A DNA stretch of 64,000 bases from Symbiodinium natans (lineage: Eukaryota; Sar; Dinophyceae; Suessiales; Symbiodiniaceae): positions 614,531-678,530 of the forward strand of contig CAJNDS010002095.1 in assembly GCA_905221605.1 (NCBI GenBank). The letters are read 5' to 3'. Below the pieces are notes generated by a model. That model searched no databases, was not told the DNA's origin, and saw only the letters and a list, made by a program, of their open reading frames with translations. Both the position numbers and the translations under genes were made by a program. Every line of letters begins with the position of its first letter. Positions within the stretch are counted from its first letter, which is position 1. Shown piece after piece: positions 9,316 to 18,999 of the stretch.

Positions 9316-9380
9316 AAACCGAAACTGAAACTGAAACTGAAACAGTTTCGGTTTCAGTTTCAATTTCAATTTCAGTTTCG
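9316..9380. repeat. GAAACT/AGTTTC hexamer hairpin
   Basis: Repeats of GAAACT are followed directly by their reverse complement AGTTTC, giving a stem of about 25-30 bp with almost no loop. The minus strand is open through it (TETEI.../SVSV...), but this follows from the hexamer. Confidence 0.75.
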
Positions 9381-9481
9381 GTGGGGTGCGGTGTCAGGGA
9401 AGAAAAGCCGCCAAGCAGCGATGGACTTCCGCTTCCAGGTGGTCCGGGAGGGGGTGCTCGCCGCACCGCCTCTCTAAGGCT

Positions 9482-9601
9482 CCAAGTCTGGGCCCTTAAT
9501 CCGGGACCCTTCTAGGGTTTAGGGTTTAGGGTTTAGGGTATGGGTCTTAATTTGGGTCCCTTGTTCTATAACCCACTCTACAGAACAAGGGCCCAGACTT
9601 C
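9482..9601. mobile_element. Inverted-repeat element, single copy
   Basis: AAGTCTGGGCCCTT near 9483 and its exact complement AAGGGCCCAGACTT near 9588 enclose about 90 bp that contains a short TTTAGGG run. Possibly a solitary MITE. Confidence 0.4.
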
Positions 9602-9969
9602 TAGATCCGTAGAAGCAAGGGTAAGGGACCAGACTAGGGACTCCCTGAACTCTAAACCCTAAAACCCTAAACCCTATAAGCCCTAAACCTCGCAGGAGGG
9701 TTTTGGGCTTAGGCGTCCAAGGGGTTTGGGTGTTTTTGTTCAGGGTGAAAGGTTTGGGAGGCTTTTTGCTGTGGGTTTTAGGGTTTGGGGCTTCACCCTA
9801 AACCCTCAACCCTAAACCCTAAACCCTAAACCCGGGTTTGGGGATTCAGGGCTCTGAAGGGCCTTTGCTTTGGAGTTTAGGGCTTGAAGTCTTACCGGCG
9901 ACTGCACTACTTTGGCTTCAGGTGGCCGGTTCACTCTATGACGGCGTCTGTTTGCGCGTGGTTTTGTTG

Positions 9970-10082
9970 GGGATTAGGGGGACCCTTGGGGATATAGACC
10001 CTCTGAATAAGGCCCCTGTTTAAGAGAGCCAGAAGAGGGTTCAGAAGGGTCCCCTTTTAAGGGTCTCCCTTATCCTACCTAG
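9970..10082. mobile_element. MITE-like element, family I copy 2
   Basis: Shares TTTAAGAGAGCCAGAAGAGG and the AAGGGTCTCCCTTATCCTACC end with copy 1 at 7258-7383. Confidence 0.6.
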
Positions 10083-10084
10083 GA

Positions 10085-10600
10085 AATACCATGAATGCCA
10101 GCAACAAGGCATGTCATAACATGGACCCCAGAAGGCGGAGAACTGAGCTACTGTAGCTCCTACTTCTCAGATGGGTCCGTTTCGGAGGATTGTGCTTTGC
10201 GGCTTTGGTAGGGGGATCTCTTTTGAATACGGAGTCCTAGATACAAGGTACACAAAAGGGGCACAAAAAGCGAGATAACTCATTCCCCATTCACACACGG
10301 AACCCCGTGAGGCACTAGCATACCCCTTCGCTTGCTAAGTTTGCAGGGTTGGCGCCTCCCCCTAAACCTGAAATTCCAAAGCCTACACCCGAATTAAACC
10401 CTACACCCTACACCCAAAACCTGAACCCTAAACCTCTCATGAAAACAAAATATTCGACGCATGGTGATTGCAGAAGAGTCTTGCCTAAACCGCGTGTAAG
10501 AGACCGAAGGCTGCTATGGTAAACATGGGCCCTAGGGTTTTGGGTTGCCGTCTTAGTTCAGCTACCAGCAAACGTTGACCTTCCGTTCTTCTTCAATTTA
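10085..10600. other. No gene seen
   Basis: Unique sequence with a few ACCCTAC repeats. No exon-like island with both splice sites. Confidence 0.4.
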
Positions 10601-10664
10601 GGTAACGACCAACATTTTAGGTGGCCCCCTCCCAAAAAAACGTTGCCAACCCCCCCCCCCCCCC

Positions 10665-10772
10665 ATCTTGGTAGCCCAGTAACCATCTTACAATCAGGGG
10701 AATCTTGTGGGGGTTGGTTACTTTATATAAGCGAACACAGAACCAAAAGAAGGGTCAAGGTTACTGCCGGGC
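10665..10772. mobile_element. MITE-like element, family J copy
   Basis: CTTGGTAGCCCAGTAACC at the left and GGTTACTGCCGGGCACC at the right are imperfect inverted repeats. Inner part matches 8650-8710. Confidence 0.5.
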
Positions 10773-10773
10773 A

Positions 10774-10882
10774 CCCTAAACCCTAAACCCTACTAAACCC
10801 TACTAAACCCTAAACCCTAAACCCTAAACCCTAAACCCTAAACCCTGAACCCTATAAACCCTGAACCCTAAACCCTAAGCCC
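10774..10882. repeat. CCCTAAA telomere-like block
   Basis: Mostly CCCTAAA with CTACTAAA and GCCCTAA variants. Confidence 0.93.
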
Positions 10883-10890
10883 TAACTCAC

Positions 10891-10978
10891 TATGGGCCAG
10901 CAAGCCATCAATCGGAGCCTCGTCGCGCCGCGACTGGATGGCTGGGATCAGCCGCTCCTGAGCTTCCCCTAAGGCTCC
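10891..10978 (-). CDS. Candidate internal exon, charged helix
   Basis: After CCTTAG|G the minus strand reads EAQERLIPAIQSRRDEAPID then GLLAH, ending at ATA|GTGAGT, a consensus-like donor. Function not recognised. Confidence 0.5.
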
Positions 10979-11006
10979 AAATGCAACCCAAAGTAGGTAT
11001 TATTTA

Positions 11007-11098
11007 ACCCCTAAACCCTAAACCCTAAACCCTAAACCCTAAACCCTAAACCCTAAACCCTAAACCCTAAACCCTAAACCCTAAACCCTAAACCCTAT
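11007..11098. repeat. CCCTAAA telomere-like block
   Basis: Thirteen near-perfect heptamers. Confidence 0.97.
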
Positions 11099-11128
11099 AC
11101 CGACTTTCGACCCCAATGTAGGTATCAC

Positions 11129-11208
11129 TTGTATCATTGGAGCCTCAGGGCTTCGGTGTAGCTCCGGAAGCCGTGGGGCCACGTCGGGGTTGCTCTCAAC
11201 TGCTCTCT
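11129..11208 (-). CDS. Candidate internal exon
   Basis: Flanked by CCCTAAA on the left and TTTAGGG on the right. The minus strand reads AVESNPDVAPRLPELHRSPE then APMIQ and ends CAA|GTGATACC. The acceptor (AAAAG|A) is only fair. Confidence 0.42.
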
Positions 11209-11218
11209 CTTTTGAATG

Positions 11219-11287
11219 GTTTAGGGTTTAGGGTTTAGGGTTTAGGGTTTAGGGTTTAGGGTTTAGGGTTTAGGGTTTAGGGTTTAG
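11219..11287. repeat. TTTAGGG telomere-like block
   Basis: Ten near-perfect heptamers, opposite to 11007-11098. Confidence 0.97.
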
Positions 11288-12059
11288 CAATTCTTCAGCA
11301 AACATTGCTTTTGGACTTTAAACTTAAGTCCTCGGCCCTAAACTCCCACGCAAGACTGGCGCAAGCAAACTGCCCTAGTTGATGGTAAGACTAGCTTTCT
11401 AACCCCTCCCTCCCCTTAGCCCCCTGGGGTTTCCGCCCCCTAGCCCCCAGCAAACAAGGAACTACAACTGAAGCTCAAAAAGAAACCTCAACCAACCCTA
11501 AACTCTAAACCCACACCTTAAGCCTAGAAAGACTCACTCTGTAGTACCCTGTAGAATATTCAACTGTATTGGGAAAACGGGGGGAGGGGTGATGGATAGA
11601 TAGTTGAGTTGTACCTTCGAGCTTAAGCCCCTAAGCCCTGAATCGCGGCTCCTTTCCCGACTTGTGGATTGGGGCTTAAGGTGCAGCATCCTATATCATG
11701 ATCCGTATGCCTATGGTCGGCCTTGGCTCCTCTGGCCATCTGTCCCAGGCGCCTTGTCTCGTCATAACTGGGCCACGTGCCCTTCATGCACTCCCGACAG
11801 CCGTGGCCCTGCCTCTCCCCCGGCCCTTGCCTCCTCTCGCGGGGGTGGAATTCCTCCTTGGGCCTGTTCTGCTGCTCCGCCCCCCGTTGCGGGGTCATCT
11901 GGGGTGAGTGCCCCCGACAAAAGCCTGGGCCGTCAAGGCAGTAGCAATGGATCCGAAGACGGCACCCACCATATGGGTGACCGGGTTGTTTCTCCCGGCG
12001 CCCAGAAGTGACTTGGCTTCCTTCAGGCCCACCACATGACTACCAAGGGGCTTAGGGCT

Positions 12060-12215
12060 GAGAGTTTAGCACCCCTAAACCCTTAAAACCCCTGAAACCA
12101 CTAAAACCCCTGAAACCCCCAAAGCCCCTAAAACCCCTAAAGCCCCTCAAGCCCCTAAAACCCCAAAAGCGCCCAAAAGCCCTGAAGCCCCCAAAGCCCT
12201 TCAACCCCAAAAAGG
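12060..12215. repeat. CCCCTAAAA-like degenerate repeat
   Basis: A roughly 9-bp pattern (CCCCTAAAA, CCCCTGAAA, CCCCAAAAG). The minus frame reads a GFRGF-type peptide from the repeat and is not taken as a gene. Confidence 0.8.
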
Positions 12216-12412
12216 GGTTTAGGACAACAAAAAAAAGGTGCTCCATTGCAGGGCCCAAGCCCTCAACCCCATAAACCTCGGCGCGCTGCGGTAACTCTGA
12301 GAGCTTTAGAGTTTAGAGTTTAGGGTTGAGCATTTAGGGTCTCGGGTTCGATTCTGCACACTCTCCTCCGCACATAGCGGGGTAGAAGAACAAGAATGAC
12401 ATGGACCTCCAC

Positions 12413-12531
12413 CCTCACCCCAAGGGGTCCATGTACCTAAATGAGGAATACTTGGGCCTAAACAGGTACCTCCTATTTAGGCACTTTGGGGCCTAAGTAT
12501 ATAGTATTGAGGTACATGGACCCTGAGGGTC
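12413..12531. mobile_element. MITE-like element, family C copy 1
   Basis: GGTCCATGTACCTAAAT at the left and GAGGTACATGGACCC at the right are inverted. Close relatives lie at 24640-24752, 31250-31360 and 36854-36968. One end meets the candidate exon at 12532. Confidence 0.75.
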
Positions 12532-12597
12532 AATGCATGCCGTCGAGAGGCCATGCAGCAGCGGAGGATTTCTTCAAACATGACCTGAAGCTTCTGC
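12532..12597 (-). CDS. Candidate internal exon next to a MITE
   Basis: After GACCAG|G the minus strand reads QKLQVMFEEILRCCMASRRH. It joins the exon at 12642-12702 in phase (AG plus G makes Arg). The donor is either GC inside the exon end or GA at the first bases of the MITE at 12413-12531. Confidence 0.52.
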
Positions 12598-12641
12598 CTG
12601 GTCCAAGGTTTAGGGTTTAGGGTTTAGGGCTTAGGGTTTAC

Positions 12642-12702
12642 CTGGAGCCGACAGGGCATTGAGAGTCAGGGACGACCAGGATGACCAGGTGGATCGCAAG
12701 CC
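12642..12702 (-). CDS. Candidate internal exon, hydrophobic
   Basis: TTTTAG|G precedes it and CCAG|GTAAACC follows. The minus strand reads LAIHLVILVVPDSQCPVGS with a 2-nt overhang completed by the exon at 12532-12597. The hydrophobic core could be a beta strand or part of a membrane segment. Confidence 0.5.
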
Positions 12703-13100
12703 CTAAAACCCTACACCCTAAACCCCAAACCCTAAACCCTAAACCCTAAACCCTAAACCGCGCTGTCTTTTGGTTTTAGGTTGTTCTTGGGTTTCCAAAT
12801 GCCAAGACTCAAGGTCGGAAATGCCAGCGTGCCTGCATTTATGGCTCATAACCTCTCGAAATACAAGGGTATGGAAGTCATGATTCTGGGCACCTTGATG
12901 CTTTGCGTTGGCCTTTAAACCCTCTGAAAAATATTCTATATATCGGGTGCCTTATAAACACAAACAAGGAAAATACAAAATGTCCCAAAACCAACCTAGG
13001 GGACTTCAGGGTCTAGGTTTCGAGGCTTCAGGGTTTAAAGGCATTGGGCTCGAGGGGTTGGGGTCTGTAATTCGGGCTCCGGGGTTGCTGAGTAGAGCAG

Positions 13101-13172
13101 TAGGGTTTAGGGTTTAGGGTTTAGGGTTTAGGGTTTAGGGTTTAGGGTTTAGGGTTTAAGTTTAGGGTTTAG
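13101..13172. repeat. TTTAGGG telomere-like block
   Basis: Nine heptamers and one imperfect unit. Confidence 0.95.
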
Positions 13173-13179
13173 TGCCCAC

Positions 13180-13273
13180 CTTCCGATCGTGACGCAGGCC
13201 AGAAGAGATCGCAGCGACGTCGCGTGGGCGTTCTGGTGCAGTTCCACGATCCGCGTCAGCTTCTCCTCATTAC
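13180..13273 (-). CDS. Candidate internal exon, helical
   Basis: ACTGAG|G precedes and GGAAG|GTGGGC follows. The minus strand reads NEEKLTRIVELHQNAHATSL then RSLLACVTIG. A well-formed exon of 94 nt with high GC in third positions. Family not recognised. Confidence 0.52.
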
Positions 13274-13281
13274 CTCAGTGC

Positions 13282-13345
13282 CCTAAACCCGAACCCTAAA
13301 CCCTAAACCCTAAACCCTAAACCCTAAACCCTAAACTCTGAACCC
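13282..13345. repeat. CCCTAAA telomere-like block
   Basis: Eight heptamers, with TTTAGGG on the other side of the exon at 13180-13273. Confidence 0.93.
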
Positions 13346-13346
13346 T

Positions 13347-13449
13347 GTAATGCCCTATGCGACCTCAAGCCGAAACATTGTTTGCAAACCCTAAACCCTA
13401 AACCCTATAATGCGCTATAAGACCTCGAGCCGAAGCATTGTTTGCGCAA
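13347..13449. repeat. Duplicated 42-bp segment around a short CCCTAAA run
   Basis: TGCCCTATGCGACCTCAAGC with CATTGTTTGC (13350-13386) recurs as TGCGCTATAAGACCTCGAGC with CATTGTTTGC (13409-13445). About three CCCTAAA units lie between the copies. Confidence 0.6.
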
Positions 13450-13549
13450 GGTGGGGCGGTTTATGGTTTAGGGTTTAGGTTTTAGGGTTTTAGGGTTTTA
13501 GGGTTTTAGGGTTTTAGGGTTTAGGGTTTAGGGTTCAAGGCTTCGTGCC

Positions 13550-13660
13550 CCTCAATCCAGCAACTATATGGGCATTTCTTTCAAGATACGAGAAGCCTTA
13601 TCGTCAGAACCCCTCCAGAAAGGGTAGCCCTGCTGTCGGAAGCCCACCCCCATCTGTGGC
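13550..13660. other. Exon-like island, strand unresolved
   Basis: Plus reads FVPLNPATIWAFLSRYEKPY; minus reads RPQMGVGFRQQGYPFWRGSD. Both are open and neither has decisive splice signals. Confidence 0.3.
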
Positions 13661-13757
13661 CGACATATGAATGTACACCCACACCCAACCCTAAACCTTG
13701 ATCCGTAAACCCTAAACCCTACATTCTAAACCTTAAACCCTAAACCCGAAACCAAAC

Positions 13758-13815
13758 CGAGTCGCGACAGAGCTGGCCCTGCTTCAGGTCGTAGTTGTTG
13801 GTTTTTCGCTGGTTC
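13758..13815 (-). CDS. Candidate internal exon
   Basis: After ATGCAAG|G the minus strand reads NQRKTNNYDLKQGQLCRDS and ends TCG|GTTTGG. Short and polar; function unknown. Confidence 0.43.
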
Positions 13816-14417
13816 CTTGCATGCGGTTGAGGGTCAACGCTTTGGGTTTGGGGTTTCGGCGGGCAGCACGCTGAACCCTAGGAGTAGCCACGTACAGTAA
13901 CCTGTATACCAGACCCCTCCCCCTCAAACTAGGGAAATTCGCCTTAATCAATGGGTATCTGGATCGGCCTTGAAGCCCTCTCTGAATTCTTCCTTACGCT
14001 CCTCTAAAACCCAATAAGGGTACATGTAATTCATTCCAATGTCCGACCACAAGTGCCCATGGAAACAAGGTCCCGTATAAGGGACCCACCCTCCTTTCGT
14101 CGCTTTTTGAGTTGTTTTGTCAAGCCTGCCTGGGGCGGACCCTAACCCCAGCCCCTCCCCCCACCCCAGAGAAACCTACATCTCCTGAAGCCATGACACA
14201 AAAAACTAAAAACCCAAAATGGCTAAGACAACAAAGCTCGGAGCCCCCATCAACCCCTCAAAAGCCTAAGCTACCCCAAGCAAAGAAACCCTGCAAGGCA
14301 ACACCAAAAACTGCAAACAACAAATCCTAAGCCCGCCCTAGACCCCAACAAAAACACCCCTAAACCCTAAACCCTAAACCCTAAACCCCAAACCCTAAGT
14401 CCCTAAGACCTCAAACT

Positions 14418-14512
14418 CCCTGACTCTGCCACAGCGTCAGCGACTTCGAGAGAAGTCCGGAGCCCTGCCGTCGGTCGTCGGGATCCAAGGCCGAAGAGCC
14501 CAGCGACTGCGT
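14418..14512. other. Exon-like island, strand unresolved
   Basis: Between CCCTAAA (left) and TTTAGGG (right) blocks. Plus reads SVSDFERSPEPCRRSSGSKA after CCACAG; minus reads AVAGLFGLGSRRPTAGLRTS. Both have GC-rich third positions. Confidence 0.35.
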
Positions 14513-14537
14513 TGATTCTTTTGTTGATTGGGTTTTG

Positions 14538-14700
14538 GGTTAGGGTTTAGGGTTTAGGGTTTAGGGTTTAGGGTTTAGGGTTAGGGTTTAGGGTTTAGGG
14601 TTTAGGGTTTAGGGTTTAGGGTTTAGGGTTTAGGGTTTAGGGTTTAGGGTTTAGGGTTTAGGGGTTTACGGTTTAGGGGTTTAGGGGTTTACGGTTTAGG
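14538..14700. repeat. TTTAGGG telomere-like block
   Basis: About twenty heptamers, becoming TTTAGGGG and TTTACGG at the right edge. Confidence 0.97.
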
Positions 14701-15075
14701 GGTTTGGTGTTTGGGTGCAGGGGCTTTAGGGTTTTGGTTTGTATGGGGTTTAGGGAATATGTAAGGGGCTGAGATTGTTGGGGGAGCTTTGTGGAGGTTT
14801 TGTGCTGTTTTGGGCTTGAGGGGTTGTAGTGTCTAGGAACCCTAGGGGGCTTTGGGCTTTGGAGCTTTGATGTGTATACCTGTGCCGTCGAAAGCTGCGA
14901 GCAAAAAGCTAAGTACCCCTAGCCTGCCTCCCAAAACATACAGCCCACGACCCCAAACTCCAAACTCGAAACCCAAGTAAACCGGGGTTTAAGGCTAAAC
15001 CCTAAATCCTAAACCCTACACCCTAAACCCTAAACCCCAAACCCTGAACCCCTAAAGCGAGAAAACAGAACCAAC

Positions 15076-15150
15076 ACATGCTCGGGCAGTCGCCTCGCGA
15101 GCCTTGATCAAGTCTTCGCGCAGTCGCCGCACCTTCCTTTGTCGCTCCAT
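15076..15150 (-). CDS. Candidate first exon, basic coiled-coil-like start
   Basis: ATG in good context (AACCATGG) with no acceptor before it. It reads MERQRKVRRLREDLIKAREA then TARAC, exactly 25 codons to a GTTGG donor. A strongly charged N-terminal helix. This may be the start of the gene whose exons run leftward from here. Confidence 0.5.
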
Positions 15151-15422
15151 GGTTTAGGGTTCACAGGGTTTAGATTTAGGGCTTAGGGTTTAGGGTTTAG
15201 GGTCCAGGCTTTAGAGAGAGTTCAGGGTTTAGGGTTTAGGGCTCATAATAGGGTGTAGGGGGCTTAGGTTTTTGGGAAGAGGAAGGTGATAAGACAACAC
15301 TTATCGCGGTGTAAAGGGTTGAGGGCTGAGCGTTCATAGGGTTTATCAGGGTCTTGTCTTGGTGTTTGGTGTAGGGTTTAGGGTATAGGGTCTCTCTGCT
15401 CAGATTCAGGGTGATTTAGGAT

Positions 15423-15816
15423 TCAAGGCGCCTGCGCGAAATTTGGAATTGATATGTCTTCCCAGCCACTCTGAAAGAACAAGATGCTGTTGTTAATGTT
15501 CCTGCTGTGCGCCTGAAGCTTTTCTAATCCTTGGCGCTTTGGAAGTTTCTCTGATGGCTTGCCGAGAGGACCACCAGGGAGTTGCCTCCCACCCAAACTG
15601 GACAGTTCGAAGATGCCAGATTGAAAATGCGAAGCGTGCGTATGCTCAACACGTCTCAGGCGATGGCGTAAGTCATCGGAAAACTCAAACAAAGCCAGCG
15701 TTGAAACACTGAACAGCAGGCAAGAGTTCGTAAAGCAGAAGACGGAGCCTGCCCAGAGCGCCACGGGCAAGCGATCGAAGTCTGCCAAGCACAGCAGCTT
15801 GGGGCAGCTTTTCGAT
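15423..15816 (-). CDS. Long open segment, unknown
   Basis: An open minus frame of about 131 codons inside a 1.7-kb stretch free of telomere-like repeats. It reads LADFDRLPVALWAGSVFCFT at the start and SGWEDISIPNFAQAP at the end. Open frames of this length are expected a few times by chance in the window. It could belong to the P-loop gene to its right. Confidence 0.3.
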
Positions 15817-16475
15817 CATGTCGAACCAAGTGGCATGTCAAGAGACGCTTGCTCCCATCAAGCAGACGCGCGCGTCCTAAATCGCATTATGGAGAAGGTG
15901 TGGTTTGGGCAGCCGTGTCACCTATGGACTTGCTGATTGACGCTACTGTCAGCAGGGCAGTAGGTGGAATCGAGCTTTCCGGACAAAGGTCGTGGCCAAA
16001 AGCTACCGGACAGGCTTCCTGCATGAACGCGTTACAGTTCTTATTGGTATTGTTAGTTGCCTGGCGGCTTGCCCAAGAGCTTTGCTCGGCCAAGGCGATC
16101 ATCGGGCGGGTCTGCATCCCGGGTCCGCTTCCGCTTTCCTGCCTGACATGAGATGGCCAGCACACCCCCTTTGCAGCGAAGTCGAGATGTTCGGCGAGCA
16201 ATGCACCTCCAGGACGCTGAAGCTGAAGCCAGCCTTTCGAGCCTCTTTCCACACGCTTTTTGTCAAGAGCTTTGTTCCGTCCTTACCAGCTAGCATTCTG
16301 AATTCTGAAAATGTTCCCCTCCCTTGCAAGACATGAGTCGATTTGAGCCAGGCTCACAGATGGACCGTTCGCCGCTTCAGACAAGGCGCGGCAAAGATCA
16401 GACGAACGCCAGCTTGCCAGAAGTTTCGCAGCTGTGAAGCACATGCTGCAACTGCTCCCCAGTGAAGGCGACTTG

Positions 16476-16734
16476 CTAGCCATCCGCTTCGCAAACACTA
16501 TGCGTCAACTTTTGATGAGCTGATGCTTCGCAGCACGAAAAGCCCTCGGTTCCTTCACCGCCAACAACATTAATAACAATCCCAGCCAACTCAAACACGA
16601 ACGTCTCTGCGACATCGATGCTGGTATTCGGCTTGGAACCCTCCTGTTTTTGCACGCTCCTTATCCATGCGTCCCAGTTCCTAGCAGCACCATCGCGTTG
16701 GAGCAGCCTTGCCAAGCGGTCTACAATTAATACC
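16476..16734 (-). CDS. Candidate exon downstream of the P-loop exon
   Basis: After TCGAAG|G the minus strand reads VLIVDRLARLLQRDGAARNW, DAWIRSVQKQEGSKPNTSID, VAETFVFELAGIVINV and on to a stop at 16476; a donor inside is likely. The composition is protein-like. A competing plus-strand frame here has one TGA. Confidence 0.35.
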
Positions 16735-16931
16735 CTTCGAAATCAAGCTTGTAGAGGATGAAAACGTATAGCCAGAACCTTGGGGCGTTAATTACGAGTT
16801 ACAAGTTCAATGGCCCAAGAGTGGAGAACTTACAGTTACAAATACTCAAAGGCAAGGTCAGGGACATCCTCACACAAAATGGGCCAGTCTCGCACCCCTC
16901 AGAAAGCTCGGCTCTAAGGCAGCCTTCCTAC

Positions 16932-17030
16932 ATCGAACGCAATGGCTGCAGCGTTGCCCGACTTCCAGAAGTTCATCATTTCTCGAACGAGGGTCGCGAC
17001 GATAGTGGTTTTACCGCTACCAGAATGAAC
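16932..17030 (-). CDS. Candidate exon with P-loop (Walker A-like) motif
   Basis: A pyrimidine-rich acceptor (CTTTCCTTTCATTGAG|G) and a GAT|GTAGGAAGG donor enclose exactly 33 codons on the minus strand: VHSGSGKTTIVATLVREMMN then FWKSGNAAAIAFD. GSGKTT fits a nucleotide-binding P-loop, although Walker A normally has Gly or Ala where Val stands. The following TIVATLVREM helix is typical of P-loop ATPases. Subfamily cannot be told; a superfamily 1 helicase is one possibility. Confidence 0.45.
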
Positions 17031-17064
17031 CTCAATGAAAGGAAAGCCACGGCAGCAATAACTA

Positions 17065-17377
17065 TGTACTTTCGGGCTTGAACAATCCAGGTTTGTCTTG
17101 AAGCTTGGTACTTAAGTCATAAACCTTCCATTCTAAACCCCAAGGCTCTGAAGCCCAAGCCATCAGAGCTGAAACGCGCATCGCCGATCGCATGAATCTT
17201 AGATGGAGGCCGTTAAGCTTCGACTTGGGCTCTAGCAGCCTGTTGTGAGCCTCTTGCCAAAGCGCTTTTCTTGCACCGCAGGTGCGTAAAAGCAGTACTG
17301 TAGGAAACTTACAGCAAACTTTCTGATTGCCAAGAGCCTCGAGCTGGCAAGGTTGTGAAGTCGAATCGTGAATCTAA
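17065..17377 (-). CDS. Open segment upstream of the P-loop exon
   Basis: An open minus frame of about 104 codons, including ALWQEAHNRLLEPKSKLNGL, HLRFMRSAMRVSALMAWASE and PWGLEWKVYDLSTKLQDKP. No introns or telomere-like repeats interrupt it. Its frame does not run directly into the P-loop exon, so either an intron or a frameshift lies between. Function unknown. Confidence 0.4.
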
Positions 17378-17778
17378 TGTCAAGGGCATTCGATTTCAAA
17401 TTACATCAAAAGTAAAGCGGTGCTTTGAAAAGTTTGTACTTTACGCTGGCACGGGCCAGCCCGCCAGCCCCCCCATGTCTTTCTTACTTTACGGGATAAT
17501 CTATGAAGGTGATTATCCCTAAGCCCCAAGCCCTCAAACCCATTAAGGAGGAGGCATGGTCAATCATGCCAACCAGGTCCAGGGCTTAGGGCTTAGGGTG
17601 CCCGATGCCCAGCAACTTAGCAGCTTATATCATCTTACGCAACCAAGAGATTATTTGATCTGGTCTAGACACTCAGATTTATGAAAACCAAATACGTCAA
17701 GTGCTTCCAGAATTATCATTGCTTCAAGCCGTCAACCAGAAACCTAAACATCTGTAAATGGCGTAGAAAATTCTACGC

Positions 17779-18012
17779 TTGGGCGCAAGCACAATGGTTT
17801 TCAGCTGGAGCAGATATCATATTCACGAACCCTTACGGATGTATGTTTGGGCAGATCTGACAGGCGAAACATGGGTATTGCTTTCCCACAAAATTCAGAG
17901 TGCCATCGCAAACTCTGATCATGACAAAGGAGAACTTGTCGCAGGAGCAATGGGTTTTCAGATCCACCGAAATTTCAAATCACGAACCCTGGTGGCTGCA
18001 ATTCGTTCATGG
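17779..18012 (+). CDS. Open segment, uncertain
   Basis: A plus frame reads FSWSRYHIHEPLRMYVWADL, TGETWVLLSHKIQSAIANSD and onward until an inverted-repeat element at 18013. Third positions are AT-rich, unlike the other exon candidates. Confidence 0.22.
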
Positions 18013-18125
18013 TTCCCCCCTACTACCGCCCTCTATACTACCCCCCCCCCCCCCTAGGTTCCCCTCTTAAATAACCTGAATTAGGCTCAAATTCCCCCTA
18101 AATAGCCTTAATTCTGAATTATGAG
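18013..18125. mobile_element. Family F element with poly-C core, copy 1
   Basis: TTCCCCCCTACTACC, a run of 14 C, then CTAGGTTCCCCTCTTAAATAA match the left half of the longer element at 34376-34545. Related fragments sit at 32388 and 32487. Confidence 0.5.
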
Positions 18126-18299
18126 AAAAAGTCCGGGCCCTCGCGAGCATTCATAACAATCTCAGAGTCTTCAAAAAACCCTAGAAACCTCTCAGGAGCC
18201 CGTTTCGCCTCACGCCCTGCATCCTCAACCCTCCTACACCCTCAATGCTAAACCCTAATCCCTAAACCCTAAACCCTAAACCCTAAACCCTAAGACATC

Positions 18300-18360
18300 C
18301 TGCGCCCCAATCCCGGAAGAGTTGAACCACAAGCCGATGACCCGGACGAAGCGCTTCGGT
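18300..18360 (-). CDS. Candidate exon, strand uncertain
   Basis: Minus reads PKRFVRVIGLWFNSSGIGAQ with high GC in third positions, between ATAAG|A and CAG|GATGTC (a GA donor). The plus strand reads ILRPNPGRVEPQADDPDEAL, also plausible. Confidence 0.33.
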
Positions 18361-18377
18361 CTTATAAGGGTTTAGGG

Positions 18378-18580
18378 GGCAAGAAGGGTTCAGGGCTTAT
18401 GAGGGTTGAGGGTTTAGGGTTTCGGGTTTAGGGTTTCGGGTTTAGGGTTTCGGGTTTAGGGTTTTACGGTAATAGGGATTAGGCTTTTGGGGCTGATAAG
18501 GGTGTGGGTTCAGGGTTGTTGAGAGTTCGGGGTTTAAGGTTTACAGTTTACGGGCAAGAAGGACTCAGGGCTTATAAGGG
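18378..18580. repeat. TTTAGGG/TTTCGGG block with flanking duplication
   Basis: GGCAAGAAGGGTTCAGGGC at 18378 recurs as GGCAAGAAGGACTCAGGGC at 18553, bracketing a mixed TTTAGGG and TTTCGGG block. Confidence 0.6.
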
Positions 18581-18639
18581 GTTCAGGGTTTAGGGTTGAG
18601 TCTTAGGGTTTCGCATCCCAACATGAGACCAAAACAATC

Positions 18640-18705
18640 CGAGACCCAACACAACTCCTTAAGAAGCCCCGGCAGTCGTGCCCGCTCAGTCATGTTAAGA
18701 GTCCT
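18640..18705 (-). CDS. Candidate exon, weak
   Basis: Minus reads MTERARLPGLLKELCWVSDC from an ATG. No clear acceptor; donor could be GTCTCGG. Confidence 0.27.
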
Positions 18706-18782
18706 ATCTTAAGCCTTCGGTTGAGAACCTCTTGAACACACTACAACCCTAAACCCTAAACCCCAAACCCTGGGCCCTGGAG

Positions 18783-18885
18783 GCGCCATGGACTTCGAGC
18801 GTCTCTTCGTAGTGCCGCCGCCGCATAGCAGCCGCCTGGATGTGCAAACGGGCGGGTTGCAGTTCTGGGGGCTCATGGTCGCCGG
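18783..18885 (+). CDS. Candidate exon, possibly plus-strand
   Basis: After CTGGAG|G the plus strand reads AMDFERLFVVPPPHSSRLDV then QTGGLQFWGLMVAG, with a GTATAC donor. The ATG has a good context. The minus strand (LHIQAAAMRRRHYEETLEVH) is equally protein-like, so the strand is open. Confidence 0.38.
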
Positions 18886-18999
18886 GTATACAGCTTAGGG
18901 TTTTCGGGTTAGGGTTTAGGGTTTAGGGTTTAGGTCCCAAAAACGGAATTTGGGGTCTGTCATCTATGGAATCTATGGGGCAATCGGAGTACAGCTTTG

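Noticed and set aside
12052-12258. Minus-strand GFRGF-repeat protein
   Set aside because: It is a translation of the degenerate CCCCTAAAA repeat.
12335-12372. tRNA-like B box (GGGTTCGATTC)
   Set aside because: The bases flanking the loop do not pair as a T-stem, and no A box or acceptor stem was found at the right distance.
17497-17522. GGGATAATC...GATTATCCC hairpin as a terminator
   Set aside because: A single 9-bp stem with no supporting context; intrinsic terminators of this kind are not expected in a eukaryotic nuclear genome.
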